Assembly: GCA_900546065.1 (NCBI GenBank)
Contig: URBK01000010.1
Location: 31,236 to 95,235 of the forward strand
Direction of reading: 5' to 3'
DNA: 64,000 bases
From: an uncultured Alistipes sp.
GTDB lineage: Bacteria > Bacteroidota > Bacteroidia > Bacteroidales > Rikenellaceae
The position numbers were made by a program, and so were the translations under genes. This document shows, piece by piece, positions 33,484-42,125 of the stretch. A model generated the notes under the pieces. The model saw only the letters and a list, made by a program, of their open reading frames with translations, had not been told where the DNA came from and searched no databases. Position 1 is the first letter of the stretch, and every line of letters begins with the position of its first letter.

Positions 33484-36375
33484 ATGAAACGATTATTTCT
33501 CATAGACGCCTACGCTCTGGTATTCAAGTATTACTACGCCTTCATGGGGCGCCCCATGCGCAACCGCCACGGCATGAATACCTCGATCCTCTTCGGTTTC
33601 ACGAAGTTCCTGCGCGACATCCTCAAGCGCGAGCAGCCCGACCTGCTGGGTGTGGCATTCGACCCCAAGGGGGGCTCGTTCCGCAAACAGATATATCCCG
33701 AATACAAGGCCAACCGTCTCGATACGCCCGAGGACATAATCCTCTCGGTACCCTATCTCCAGCGTCTGCTCGCGGCCATGCGCATACCCGTATTCGAGAT
33801 CGAGGGCTTCGAGGCCGACGACGTCATCGGCACCCTCGCATACCGCGGTGCCGAGGCCGGGTATGAGGTCTTCATGGTGACGCCCGACAAGGATTACTGC
33901 CAGCTTGTGGGCCCCCACCGCAACATCTACCGACAGAAGGGCGACGGCATCGAGATCCTCGACACGGAGGCCGTATGCGCCCGCTACGGAATCGCGGACC
34001 CGATACTCGTGCGCGACATTCTGGCCATCTGGGGCGACGCCTCGGACAACATCCCCGGCGTGCCCGGCATCGGCGAGAAGGGCGCCTGCAAGCTCGTCGC
34101 ACAGTGGGGCACCGCTGAAAACATACTTCAGAATGCCGCCGAGATCAAGGGAAAGCAGGGCGAGAAGATCGCCGCATGGGGCGACCGCCTGCTTCTGGCC
34201 AAGCGTCTGACAACGATATGCACCGACGTGCCCGTCGCGTTCGAGCCCTCGGAGCTTGAGATATGCCCCCCGAACGTGGACGAGCTGAAGGCGCTCTTCG
34301 CCGAGCTCGACTTCACGGCCTTCGCCCGCGACATATACAACATGGCCCCCGCCGAGGAGCCCTCCGACACACCCCGTCAGGCGCCGCAGCGGCAGCTGGC
34401 GGAGATGGCGCGCGCCAAGTCGGCCGCGGCACGCCGCGAGGCCCTCGCCGGACAGGGAAACCTCTTCGAGGCTCCCGCCGAGGATGCTCCCGCCGCGCCG
34501 CAAGCCGCAACCGATGCGCCCGACACAACGGACGAGGGCGACACGGCCGCCGCGACGGATCCCGTATTCGCCACGGCCGCAACCACGCCCCACGACTACC
34601 GTCTGGTTACGGAGATCGGGGAGCTGCGCCAGATAGTGGAGCGTCTGCGCACCGAACCCGAGATATGTTTCGATACCGAGACCACGGGCCTCGACATCTT
34701 CAACGACCGCATCGTCGGACTCTCGCTCGCCGTGCGCGAGCACGAGGCGTGGTACATATCCTTCACCCCGCAGAACACACCCGACTTCGCCGAGGCCGTG
34801 CGGCCCCTGTTCGAGAACCCCGACAGCGTCAAGATAGGCCAGAACATCAAGTTCGACATCATGGTTCTCGCGCATCTGGGCATCGAGGTGCGCGGCCGCA
34901 AGATCGACACCATGATCCTCCACTACCTGCTCGACTCGGAGGCCCGCCACAACATGAACTACCTCGCTCAGCGATACCTCAACTACTCGCCCATAGCCAT
35001 CGAGACCCTCATCGGACGCGGCGCGCGCCAGCTCACGATGGATCAGGTCAGCATCGAGAGCGTCAAGGAGTATGCCGCCGAGGATGCCGACATCACGCTG
35101 CAGCTCAAGCGCGTGCTGTGGGAGGAGGTGTGCCGCCAGTCGCTCGACCGACTCTACCTCACCATCGAGGAGCCCATGATCGACGTGCTGGCCGAGATGG
35201 AGATGACGGGTGTGAAGATCGACTCGGCGCTGCTGGCCGACTATGCCGTGGAGCTCAACGCCCTGCTCGCGCAGCTCGAAGGCGAGATCCGCCGCGAGGC
35301 CGGCGAGCCGACGCTCAACGTCAACTCGGCACGGCAGATAGGCGAGGTGCTCTTCGCCAAGATGCGCATAGCCGAGAAGCCCCGCATGACACGCACGCAC
35401 CAGTTCAGCACCGAGGAGGAGTACCTTCAGGGCTTCGCCCGCAAACACCGCATCGTCGACCTCATACTGCAATACCGCGGCGTGAAGAAGCTCCTGTCGA
35501 CATACGTAGAGGCGCTGCCGCAGCTGGTAAACCGCGCCACGGGACGCATACACACATCCTTCAATCAGGCGGTCACCTCGACGGGGCGGCTCTCGTCGAC
35601 CAACCCCAACCTGCAGAACATACCCGTACGTGACGAGCTCGGGCGCCGCATACGCGAGGCCTTCATCCCCTCGGACGGGGAGCATCTCCTGCTCTCGGCC
35701 GATTACAGTCAGGTAGAGCTGCGGCTCATGGCGCACCTGAGCGGCGACGAGGCCCTCATCGCGGCTTTCCTCCACGGCGAGGACATACACGCCGCCACGG
35801 CCGCGCGCCTCTTCCACAAGCCGCTCACGGAGGTCACATCCGACGAGCGCCGCAAGGCCAAGACCGCCAATTTCGGTATCATATACGGCATCTCGGCCTT
35901 CGGGCTGAGCCAGCGTCTCGACATCCCCCGCGGCGAGGCCAAGCAGATCATCGACGGCTACTTCGCCTCCTACCCCAAGGTCAAGGAGTATATGGATTCG
36001 GCCATAGCATCGGCACGCGAGACGGGATTCGTCACCACGGTCTTCGGCCGCCGCCGGTACCTGCGCGACATCACCTCGCGCAATGCCGTGGCCCGCGGCG
36101 TGGCCGAACGCAACGCCATAAACGCACCCATACAGGGCAGCGCCGCCGACATAATGAAGATAGCGATGATCGAGATCCACCGCCGCCTCCATGCCGAGAA
36201 CCTCCGCTCACGCATGATCCTTCAGGTGCACGACGAGGTCATAGTCGACATGGTGTGCGGGGAGCAGGAGCGCGTCATGGCAATCGTGCGCGAGGCGATG
36301 GAGGGTGCCGCCAAGCTGAGCGTGCCCCTCGTCTCGGATGCTGGCGTCGGCCGCAACTGGCTCGAAGCACATTAA
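33484..36375 (+). CDS. polA: DNA polymerase I
   Basis: A 963-residue family-A polymerase for Okazaki-fragment processing and repair. The 5'-nuclease domain (about residues 1-290) has FEADDVIGTLAY and the helix-hairpin-helix SDNIPGVPGIGEKGA. A low-complexity Ala/Pro/Asp linker (about 295-370) separates it from a 3'-5' exonuclease domain with intact CFDTETTGLDIFND, so proofreading should be active. The polymerase domain shows LLSADYSQVELRLMAHLSGD, the O-helix region DERRKAKTANFGIIYG and motif C QVHDEVIVD. All catalytic aspartates are present. It stands between queD and a GH51 gene and is probably monocistronic. Confidence 0.97.
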   Translation: MKRLFLIDAYALVFKYYYAFMGRPMRNRHGMNTSILFGFTKFLRDILKREQPDLLGVAFDPKGGSFRKQIYPEYKANRLDTPEDIILSVPYLQRLLAAMRIPVFEIEGFEADDVIGTLAYRGAEAGYEVFMVTPDKDYCQLVGPHRNIYRQKGDGIEILDTEAVCARYGIADPILVRDILAIWGDASDNIPGVPGIGEKGACKLVAQWGTAENILQNAAEIKGKQGEKIAAWGDRLLLAKRLTTICTDVPVAFEPSELEICPPNVDELKALFAELDFTAFARDIYNMAPAEEPSDTPRQAPQRQLAEMARAKSAAARREALAGQGNLFEAPAEDAPAAPQAATDAPDTTDEGDTAAATDPVFATAATTPHDYRLVTEIGELRQIVERLRTEPEICFDTETTGLDIFNDRIVGLSLAVREHEAWYISFTPQNTPDFAEAVRPLFENPDSVKIGQNIKFDIMVLAHLGIEVRGRKIDTMILHYLLDSEARHNMNYLAQRYLNYSPIAIETLIGRGARQLTMDQVSIESVKEYAAEDADITLQLKRVLWEEVCRQSLDRLYLTIEEPMIDVLAEMEMTGVKIDSALLADYAVELNALLAQLEGEIRREAGEPTLNVNSARQIGEVLFAKMRIAEKPRMTRTHQFSTEEEYLQGFARKHRIVDLILQYRGVKKLLSTYVEALPQLVNRATGRIHTSFNQAVTSTGRLSSTNPNLQNIPVRDELGRRIREAFIPSDGEHLLLSADYSQVELRLMAHLSGDEALIAAFLHGEDIHAATAARLFHKPLTEVTSDERRKAKTANFGIIYGISAFGLSQRLDIPRGEAKQIIDGYFASYPKVKEYMDSAIASARETGFVTTVFGRRRYLRDITSRNAVARGVAERNAINAPIQGSAADIMKIAMIEIHRRLHAENLRSRMILQVHDEVIVDMVCGEQERVMAIVREAMEGAAKLSVPLVSDAGVGRNWLEAH

Positions 36376-36474
36376 AATCGAAGCACATTAAAATCGGTGT
36401 ACACTAACCGGAGCATAGAATCCCGAAAAATTAACTATAACAGAAGATACTAACCCCAAAACACACACAGAGAT

Positions 36475-38451
36475 ATGAATCTACGCACAGCGCTCGCAAC
36501 CGCACTTGCCATGGCCGCCGCGGCGGCATACGCGCAGCCCGTAGACCGCATGGTGGTCGAGGCGGACAAGATCGGGGCCGAGATACGCCCCACGATGTAC
36601 GGACACTTCTTCGAGGATATAAACTACGGCGCCGACGGCGGTCTCTATGCCGAGATGGTGAAGAACCGCTCGTTCGAGTTCCCGCAGCGCCTCATGGGGT
36701 GGAAGACATTCGGCAACGTCGCCGTCGAGGATGACGGCCCCTTCGACCGCAACCCCCACTACGTACGCCTCACACCCCCCGACCACCCGCACATGGCCAC
36801 CGGCATCGAGAACGAGGGATTCTTCGGCATGGGTGTCGTGCAGGGCAGCGAATACCGTTTCACGGTCTGGGCCCGCGGCAAGGCGCAGAGCATACGCGTC
36901 GAGTTGGTAGACAACGCCTCGATGGAGGAGACGCAGACCTTGGCCGGCGCCGACCTTGCCATCGACTCTGAGGAGTGGAAAAAATATGAACTGCGCCTCA
37001 CCCCCGCCCGCACCTTGGACAAGGCGCACCTGCGCATATTCCTCACCTCGGGCGGCACGGTCGATCTGGAGCATGTGTCGCTCTTCCCCGTCGACACGTG
37101 GAAGGGCCGCGAGAACGGCCTGCGCAAGGATCTCGTGCAGGCTCTGGCCGACACGCGTCCGGGCGTATTCCGCTTCCCGGGCGGCTGCATCGTCGAGGGC
37201 ACGAACATCGAGACCCGATACAACTGGAAGAACTCCGTCGGCCCCGTCGAGAACCGCCCCCTGAACATCAACCGCTGGCAATACACCTTCCGCCACCGCT
37301 TCTTCCCCGACTACTACCAGAGCTACGGCATGGGATTCTATGAGCTCTTCCTGCTGGCCGAGGATATCGGAGCCGAGCCACTGCCCATCCTCAACTGCGG
37401 TCTGGCGTGCCAGTACCAGAACAACTCGCCCGAGGCGCATGTCGCCGTATGCGACCTCGACCCATACATAGACGACGCCCTCGACCTCATCGAGTTCGCA
37501 AACGGCGCCGCGGATACCGAGTGGGGTGCGCTGCGCGCCGAGATGGGACATCCCGAACCATTCAACCTCAAATATATAGGCATAGGTAACGAGCAGTGGG
37601 GGCCGGAATATCCGGAGCGTCTGGAGCGTTTCGTCGAGGTGCTGCGCAAGGCCCATCCCGAGATCATGATCATAGGCTCGTCGGGCCCCAACTCCGAAGG
37701 CTCCGACTTCGACTACCTCTGGCCCGAGATGCGGCGCCTCAAGGTAGACCTCGTGGACGAGCACTTCTACCGTCCGGAGCGTTGGTTCCTCGCCTCGGGC
37801 AGCCGATACGACAACTATGACCGCAAGGGCCCCAAGGTCTTCGCCGGAGAGTATGCCTGCCACGGCGCCGGCAAGAAGTGGAACCACTTCAACGCCGCAC
37901 TGCTCGAGGCCGCATTCCTCACGGGCGTGGAGCGCAACGCCGACGTGGTCCACATGGCCACATACGCCCCGCTGCTGGCCCACGTCGAGGGGTGGCAGTG
38001 GCGCCCCGACCTTATATGGTTCGACAACCTGCGTTCGGTGCGTTCGTGCAGCTGGCACGTCCAGTACCTCTACGGCAACAACAAGGGCACCAATGTCGTA
38101 CCCCTGACGATGGCGGGCCGCCCCGTAAGCGGACAGCAGGACCAGAACGGACTCTTCGCCAGCGCCGTATGGGACGAGCCTTCGCAGAGCTACATAGTCA
38201 AGGTGGTGAACGTATCGGATGCGCCCCGCACGCTGGAGATAGCATTCGAGGGCCTCAAACGCTCGGCCTCGCTCACAGCAGGCACCTGCACCACATTCCA
38301 CTCGGATGACCCCGATGCCGACAACACGCTCGACCGGCCCGACAGGATCGTCCCCGTGCAGAGCGCCGTCACCCCCGACGGCAACACCCTGCGTGCCGCC
38401 CTCGGCGCCCGTACCTTCGCCATCTACCGCCTGCCCGTAACGCACAAATAG
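36475..38451 (+). CDS. GH51 alpha-L-arabinofuranosidase
   Basis: Removes alpha-L-arabinofuranosyl side chains from arabinan or arabinoxylan. The 658-residue precursor has a signal peptide (cleavage near AAAYAQP), so it acts outside the cytoplasm. The N-terminal signature MYGHFFEDINYGADGGLYAE is followed by a carbohydrate-binding-like beta domain (about residues 90-215). The barrel carries acid/base Glu373 in GIGNEQWG and nucleophile Glu459 in VFAGEYACHG. The C-terminal beta-sandwich typical of the family ends the chain. No SusC/SusD or regulator lies next to it; a terminator follows at once. Confidence 0.94.
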   Translation: MNLRTALATALAMAAAAAYAQPVDRMVVEADKIGAEIRPTMYGHFFEDINYGADGGLYAEMVKNRSFEFPQRLMGWKTFGNVAVEDDGPFDRNPHYVRLTPPDHPHMATGIENEGFFGMGVVQGSEYRFTVWARGKAQSIRVELVDNASMEETQTLAGADLAIDSEEWKKYELRLTPARTLDKAHLRIFLTSGGTVDLEHVSLFPVDTWKGRENGLRKDLVQALADTRPGVFRFPGGCIVEGTNIETRYNWKNSVGPVENRPLNINRWQYTFRHRFFPDYYQSYGMGFYELFLLAEDIGAEPLPILNCGLACQYQNNSPEAHVAVCDLDPYIDDALDLIEFANGAADTEWGALRAEMGHPEPFNLKYIGIGNEQWGPEYPERLERFVEVLRKAHPEIMIIGSSGPNSEGSDFDYLWPEMRRLKVDLVDEHFYRPERWFLASGSRYDNYDRKGPKVFAGEYACHGAGKKWNHFNAALLEAAFLTGVERNADVVHMATYAPLLAHVEGWQWRPDLIWFDNLRSVRSCSWHVQYLYGNNKGTNVVPLTMAGRPVSGQQDQNGLFASAVWDEPSQSYIVKVVNVSDAPRTLEIAFEGLKRSASLTAGTCTTFHSDDPDADNTLDRPDRIVPVQSAVTPDGNTLRAALGARTFAIYRLPVTHK

Positions 38452-38507
38452 CGTGTCGGTACAGGCATAACAAGCCACAGGAATCTCCCCGTCAGGATCT
38501 CAAACAA

Positions 38508-38528
38508 TCCCCGGCGGGGAATCTTTTA
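38508..38528 (+). terminator. Terminator after the GH51 gene
   Basis: TCCCC-GGC-GGGGA followed by ATCTTTTAT, 57 nt after the stop. Confidence 0.65.
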
Positions 38529-38647
38529 TGATATACACCTGCAAATCGCTCCGCAAGGTTGGTCGGGAAACAACCGCAAACCGAAGGGATCACACCGCCG
38601 CCTGAGGCACGTCGGAGCGGGAATATTAAATTTTTTCACGAAATCAT

Positions 38648-38678
38648 TTTGAAATTATTTTAATAATCCCTATATTTG
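38648..38678 (+). promoter_or_regulatory. Promoter of the glnK-amtB leader
   Basis: TTTG (38648-38651), 19 nt, then TATATTTG (38671-38678), in an AT-rich stretch. The predicted transcription start is about 38685, 262 nt before glnK. Confidence 0.8.
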
Positions 38679-38700
38679 CTTCAACGTAATTCATCAACGT

Positions 38701-38784
38701 ATGAAGCGGAACTCACATACGGATTCCAATATCGGCAGGCTGATGCTTGCCTCGCTCGAATCCGCCGCTTCGCGACAATGCTGA
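38701..38784 (+). CDS. Possible 27-residue leader peptide
   Basis: An ATG 16 nt after the predicted transcription start opens a frame encoding MKRNSHTDSNIGRLMLASLE and seven more residues, with its TGA at 38782-38784. The stop is one base before the terminator stem (38785). Such placement is typical of translation-coupled attenuators. However, the peptide has no run of a diagnostic amino acid, and no ribosome-binding signal is evident, so it may be chance. Confidence 0.3.
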   Translation: MKRNSHTDSNIGRLMLASLESAASRQC

Positions 38785-38820
38785 CGTCACGGGAGTATGA
38801 ATCTCCGCGTGGCGTTTTTT
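38785..38820 (+). terminator. Attenuator-like terminator in the glnK leader
   Basis: CGTCACG (38785-38791) pairs with CGTGGCG (38808-38814) and GGAG (38792-38795) with CTCC (38803-38806), one bulged G, a 7-nt loop and then T6. It is 127 nt upstream of glnK, so full-length mRNA must escape it or start after it. Confidence 0.75.
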
Positions 38821-38904
38821 CGTTCCGACCCATCCCATTCCCAACCATAGATTGTTTTCCTCATTGAGTATCCGCACGCGCGGATCCCAAAACCGTTGTT
38901 TCCG

Positions 38905-38927
38905 GAGTCTCACCCGTTGAGATTCCT
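38905..38927 (+). promoter_or_regulatory. Hairpin just upstream of glnK
   Basis: A 9-bp stem with one G-T pair (GGAGTCTCA/TGAGATTCC, loop CCCGT) ends about 25 nt... before the glnK ATG region and could affect initiation. A smaller hairpin ATCCG/CGGAT lies at 38870-38885. Confidence 0.4.
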
Positions 38928-38946
38928 TTACTTAACATATCAACTT

Positions 38947-39381
38947 ATGAAGAAGATCGAAGCGGTCATCCGTCGGACAAGGTTCGACGAGACCAAAGAG
39001 GCACTTCTCGAGAACGGCGTCGAATGGTTCTCCTATGTCGACGTGCGCGGCTCGGGCCATGCCCGCAACCGCCGTGTCTACCGCGGCGTCATGTACGAAA
39101 CCGACATCATCGAGCGCATGATGCTCATACTGATCGTGCGCGACGAGCTCTGCGACAAGGCCATCGACACGATCATCCGCACAGCCCGCACGGGCGAGAT
39201 CGGCGACGGCCGCGTATGGGTCTCGGACATAGACCACTATTACAGCATCCGCACGGGCCGCTGCGACGAACTCATAAACAAGAAACGCTCCCCCGAGCAG
39301 GTCGAGGCCGACCGCGCCGCCGAACAGGCCGCCCACGACGCCGGCAACGCACACACGAAGGAGGCCTCGGGAGGCAAATAG
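38947..39381 (+). CDS. glnK: P-II nitrogen regulatory protein GlnK with C-terminal extension
   Basis: A trimeric P-II signal protein that senses 2-oxoglutarate and ATP/ADP and gates the ammonium channel. ATG 38947 (MKKIEAVIRRTRFDE) is the family start. The T-loop keeps YRGVMY with Tyr50 at the usual uridylylation position, and the B-loop reads TGEIGDGRVWV, followed by IRTGRCDE. Typical members have about 112 residues. This one has 144, with a charged Ala/Glu/Lys tail of about 30 residues. amtB follows after 48 nt in one operon. A terminator-bearing leader precedes it, pointing to control by transcription termination. Confidence 0.92.
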   Translation: MKKIEAVIRRTRFDETKEALLENGVEWFSYVDVRGSGHARNRRVYRGVMYETDIIERMMLILIVRDELCDKAIDTIIRTARTGEIGDGRVWVSDIDHYYSIRTGRCDELINKKRSPEQVEADRAAEQAAHDAGNAHTKEASGGK

Positions 39382-39429
39382 CGGCATCGGGTATTTTATT
39401 TTCGGTTAGGTTAAAAATAGAGTAAGTAT

Positions 39430-40677
39430 ATGGAGAACAATCTTGACATAATGACACGCCTCGACTACCTCGTATCGGGTATCGACACCGTATGGGTACT
39501 GCTCGCGGCAATCCTGATATTCATGATGCAGATGGGATTCGCATCGGTCGAGGCCGGATTCACCCGCTCGAAGAACACGGCCAACATCCTCATGAAGAAC
39601 CTGCTCGACTTCTGTTTCGGCTCGCTGCTCTTCTGGCTCTTCGGCTTCCGCATAATGTTCGGTGCCGACGCCTTCGCCGGACTCATAGCCGACCCCTTCG
39701 CGCTCGGTTCGGCCGTGCCCTCGAACATCCCGCAGACGGCATTCCTTATCTTCCAGACCATGTTCTGCGCCACAACCGCCACCATCGTCTCGGGCGCCAT
39801 GGCCGAGCGTACGCAGTTCCGCGCATACCTCGTATACTGCATCTTCATCTCGGCCTTCATCTACCCCATATCGGGCCACTGGACATGGGGCGGCGGCTGG
39901 CTCTCGGCGCTGGGATTCCACGACTTCGCCGGCTCGGCCGTCGTACACTCGGCGGGCGGATGGCTCGCACTGGTGGGCGCGGCGATGGTAGGGCCACGTA
40001 TCGGCAAGTACAAGAACGGCAAGCCCCACGCCATACTCGGCCACAACCTGACGATCGCCACGCTCGGCGTCTTCATCCTCTGGATCGGATGGTTCGGATT
40101 CAACCCGGGCAGCACCGTCGGCATCTCGACACTCGAACTGCAGCAGAGCGCCTCGACCGTATTCATGAATACCAACATCTCGGCCGCAACGGGAGCCCTC
40201 ACGGCACTTATCGTGGCGTGGGTGCGCTACGGCAAGCCGTCGCTCTCGCTCTCGCTCAACGGCGTGCTTGCGGGCCTTGTCGGCATCACCGCAGGCTGTG
40301 ACGCCGTCAGCACCGCCGGCGCGGCACTCATAGGCATCATCTGCGGCGCCGCAATGGTCTTCGCCGTCAGCTTCTTCGACAGCGTGGCCAAGGTCGACGA
40401 CCCCGTCGGCGCAATATCGGTTCACGGCGTCTGCGGCTCGCTCGGAACGATCCTCACGGGCATCTTCGCCCTCGACGGCGGCCTGCTCTACGGCGGCGGC
40501 CTGCACATGCTCGGCGTACAGTTGCTCGGCGCCGCAGTATATGCCGCGTGGGCCATACTCTGCGGCCTGATCCTCTTCTATGTGCTGCGCCGCACCATCG
40601 GCCTGCGCGTCGACCGCCGCGTCGAGGAGGACGGACTCGACTACTACGAGCACGGCGAGACATCGTACAACATCTGA
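39430..40677 (+). CDS. amtB: Ammonium transporter AmtB
   Basis: A trimeric inner-membrane ammonium channel of the Amt/Rh family, 415 residues with eleven predicted helices. The conserved blocks GFASVEAGFTRSKNTANIL near the start, ISGHWTWGGGWL and FDSVAKVDDPVGAISVHGVCG are all visible. The last contains a pore histidine. No cleavable signal peptide is seen. It is the second gene of the glnK-amtB operon, and the P-II protein upstream should block the channel when nitrogen is sufficient. A strong terminator lies 28 nt after the stop. Confidence 0.95.
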   Translation: MENNLDIMTRLDYLVSGIDTVWVLLAAILIFMMQMGFASVEAGFTRSKNTANILMKNLLDFCFGSLLFWLFGFRIMFGADAFAGLIADPFALGSAVPSNIPQTAFLIFQTMFCATTATIVSGAMAERTQFRAYLVYCIFISAFIYPISGHWTWGGGWLSALGFHDFAGSAVVHSAGGWLALVGAAMVGPRIGKYKNGKPHAILGHNLTIATLGVFILWIGWFGFNPGSTVGISTLELQQSASTVFMNTNISAATGALTALIVAWVRYGKPSLSLSLNGVLAGLVGITAGCDAVSTAGAALIGIICGAAMVFAVSFFDSVAKVDDPVGAISVHGVCGSLGTILTGIFALDGGLLYGGGLHMLGVQLLGAAVYAAWAILCGLILFYVLRRTIGLRVDRRVEEDGLDYYEHGETSYNI

Positions 40678-40704
40678 CCCCCAAACTCAAAATATATTTA
40701 TGCG

Positions 40705-40739
40705 AAAAGGGACCTTCCCACAACGGGAAGGCCCCTTTT
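40705..40739 (+). terminator. Intrinsic terminator of glnK-amtB
   Basis: A 15-nt arm (40705-40719) pairs with 40725-40739 with one mismatch; the loop is 5 nt and the stem ends in TTTT. The flanking A run lets it work for the convergent gene as well. Confidence 0.85.
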
Positions 40740-40783
40740 CCGTAAGTGCCCCGACGGCTGCGACACACTGACTACTCAAACAA

Positions 40784-41326
40784 TCACTTCACGTCGGCAG
40801 CGGCATATACGGCAAGGTTCTCCAACATCCTTTTCATATTCGCGGCATTCTCCCCATCCGATACGGTCGGATCCTTGACAAACCGATGGCAAGGCAGCTC
40901 GGCACAACCGCCACAGTTCCGTCTGCCGCGCCCCTGACAACATCCGTATATCGGGCATACACTCTCCCCGGTATATGCAAGCCAGAACACCTTACCCCGA
41001 ATTTTGCGGCAGCCGCCGCACATGGCGGGAAATCTGTCGCAGTCGACACATCTTGCACCGCAAGCCGACGGCTCGGCAAATTCATCCTTCCAGAGCCACC
41101 ACCGGCTCTTCGCAGGATCGGGATTTTCCGTATTGACGAAATAGACGACCGCACGATAGAGATACAGCTGGCAGCGGTCGATCCGGCACCCCCGAAGACG
41201 GCACTCTTCGGCATAGAGATCCTCGGCCGTCTTGCCCCTCAGCGATTCAATGGTTGTGTAACCCATGGCCAGCAGATCCGCTTCGGTCCGCGGCCCGACA
41301 TTCGGTATTTTACGCAGTTCAGTCAT
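40784..41326 (-). CDS. Helix-hairpin-helix plus DUF3795 protein
   Basis: A 180-residue cytoplasmic protein. Residues 1-80 resemble the 'pathogenicity locus' Cdd1/HhH family (LRKIPNVGPRTEADLLAMGY, then SRWWLWKD), a possible nucleic-acid-binding unit. The second half is cysteine-rich: CGARCVDCDRFPAMCGGCRK, then a DUF3795-like VCPIYGCCQ and CGGCAELPCHRF, probably a metal site. The ATG overlaps the stop of the upstream HD-hydrolase gene (ATGA), so the two are translationally coupled. Activity unknown. Confidence 0.75.
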   Translation of the reverse strand: MTELRKIPNVGPRTEADLLAMGYTTIESLRGKTAEDLYAEECRLRGCRIDRCQLYLYRAVVYFVNTENPDPAKSRWWLWKDEFAEPSACGARCVDCDRFPAMCGGCRKIRGKVFWLAYTGESVCPIYGCCQGRGRRNCGGCAELPCHRFVKDPTVSDGENAANMKRMLENLAVYAAADVK

Positions 41327-41958
41327 GGCTGTTTGTTTGGCTCGCCGTAGAGCCGTTCCAGATCGAGTTTTTCTATACGAGAACGTATCGCACCCGGCTT
41401 GCGCATGAAATGCGCCGACAACTCCTTCACCGTCACACCCTCGCACCACAGGCGCGTCAGCTCCAGATCATCCTCCTCCGACCACGGCATATAGGCATTC
41501 GGATACTCCGCACGGCAGGCATAGACCGAATATGTCGGCTCGCCCGTCAGCTGCTTGTAGGCCCGGAGGTAACGCTTCAGACGTCTGACATCCTTATCCG
41601 AAATATACGGCAGGCAGCGAATATCCATATTGTCCGCGAGGTCGTTCAACTTGACCGCCACGGCCAGAGGATTACCCTTCACGCGGGCGATATAGCGATC
41701 ATACGGCTCGCGGGGATCATGCGTCAGGCAACGCAGCGCCGCAATTATATCCGGCGCAAAGCCTTCGGCCGCAAGCCCCTCAAATGTCCAGCCGCTGTCC
41801 TCCACAACATCATGCAGCACGCCGACTATCTTCTCGGCCGAACTCCTGCCCGCGGCCATCACCCGCAGCGGGTGCCCGATATAGTCGCGGCCGGCCTTGT
41901 CGCGTTGGCCGCGGTGCGCCTCGGTGGCAATCTCTATGGCTCGTTCCAGCGTACTCAT
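41323..41958 (-). CDS. HD-domain (p)ppGpp-hydrolase-like protein with C-terminal HTH
   Basis: A 211-residue protein starting at MSTLERAIEIATEAHRG. The N-terminal 150 residues match small RelA/SpoT-type HD hydrolases (MESH1-like): HRGQRDKAGRDYIGHPLRVM, the metal motif HDVVED (His49, Asp50) and LNDLADNMD. They lack a synthetase domain. The C-terminal 55 residues (MPWSEEDDLELTRLWCEGVT, then KPGAIRSRIEKLDLERLYGE) look like a Myb/SANT-type helix-turn-helix, an unusual addition. It is the first gene of a two-gene unit with the HhH/DUF3795 gene and has a good promoter 45 nt upstream. (p)ppGpp or NADPH hydrolysis is plausible. Confidence 0.78.
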   Translation of the reverse strand: MSTLERAIEIATEAHRGQRDKAGRDYIGHPLRVMAAGRSSAEKIVGVLHDVVEDSGWTFEGLAAEGFAPDIIAALRCLTHDPREPYDRYIARVKGNPLAVAVKLNDLADNMDIRCLPYISDKDVRRLKRYLRAYKQLTGEPTYSVYACRAEYPNAYMPWSEEDDLELTRLWCEGVTVKELSAHFMRKPGAIRSRIEKLDLERLYGEPNKQP

Positions 41959-42002
41959 ATCCTCGGTCGCGGGCCGAATGCTACCCGCAACAACCCTACT
42001 AA

Positions 42003-42034
42003 CAAAGTTATGCAAATTTACCGTCAAAGCCAAC
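42003..42034 (-). promoter_or_regulatory. Promoter of the HD-hydrolase unit
   Basis: On the minus strand GTTG (42034-42031), 20 nt, then TAACTTTG (42010-42003). It also marks 41958 rather than a more upstream codon as the start. Confidence 0.7.
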
Positions 42035-42125
42035 ATGCAACCCGGAAAAACAACACCCGCACACGAGACGACTGGTCGGATATACGCCTCCGACACGACA
42101 ATGAGATCCGCTTCGGGGTGATACC

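Larger units (their letters stand above)
38685..38820 (+). ncRNA. Candidate structured leader/attenuator or sRNA before glnK
   Basis: Starts at the predicted transcription start and ends in a strong intrinsic terminator. An internal hairpin GGCAGGC-TGAT-GCTTGCC (38734-38751) precedes it. The arrangement of structured RNA, terminator and then coding region fits a riboswitch or attenuator, or a stand-alone sRNA. Ligand and mechanism are unknown. Confidence 0.55.
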
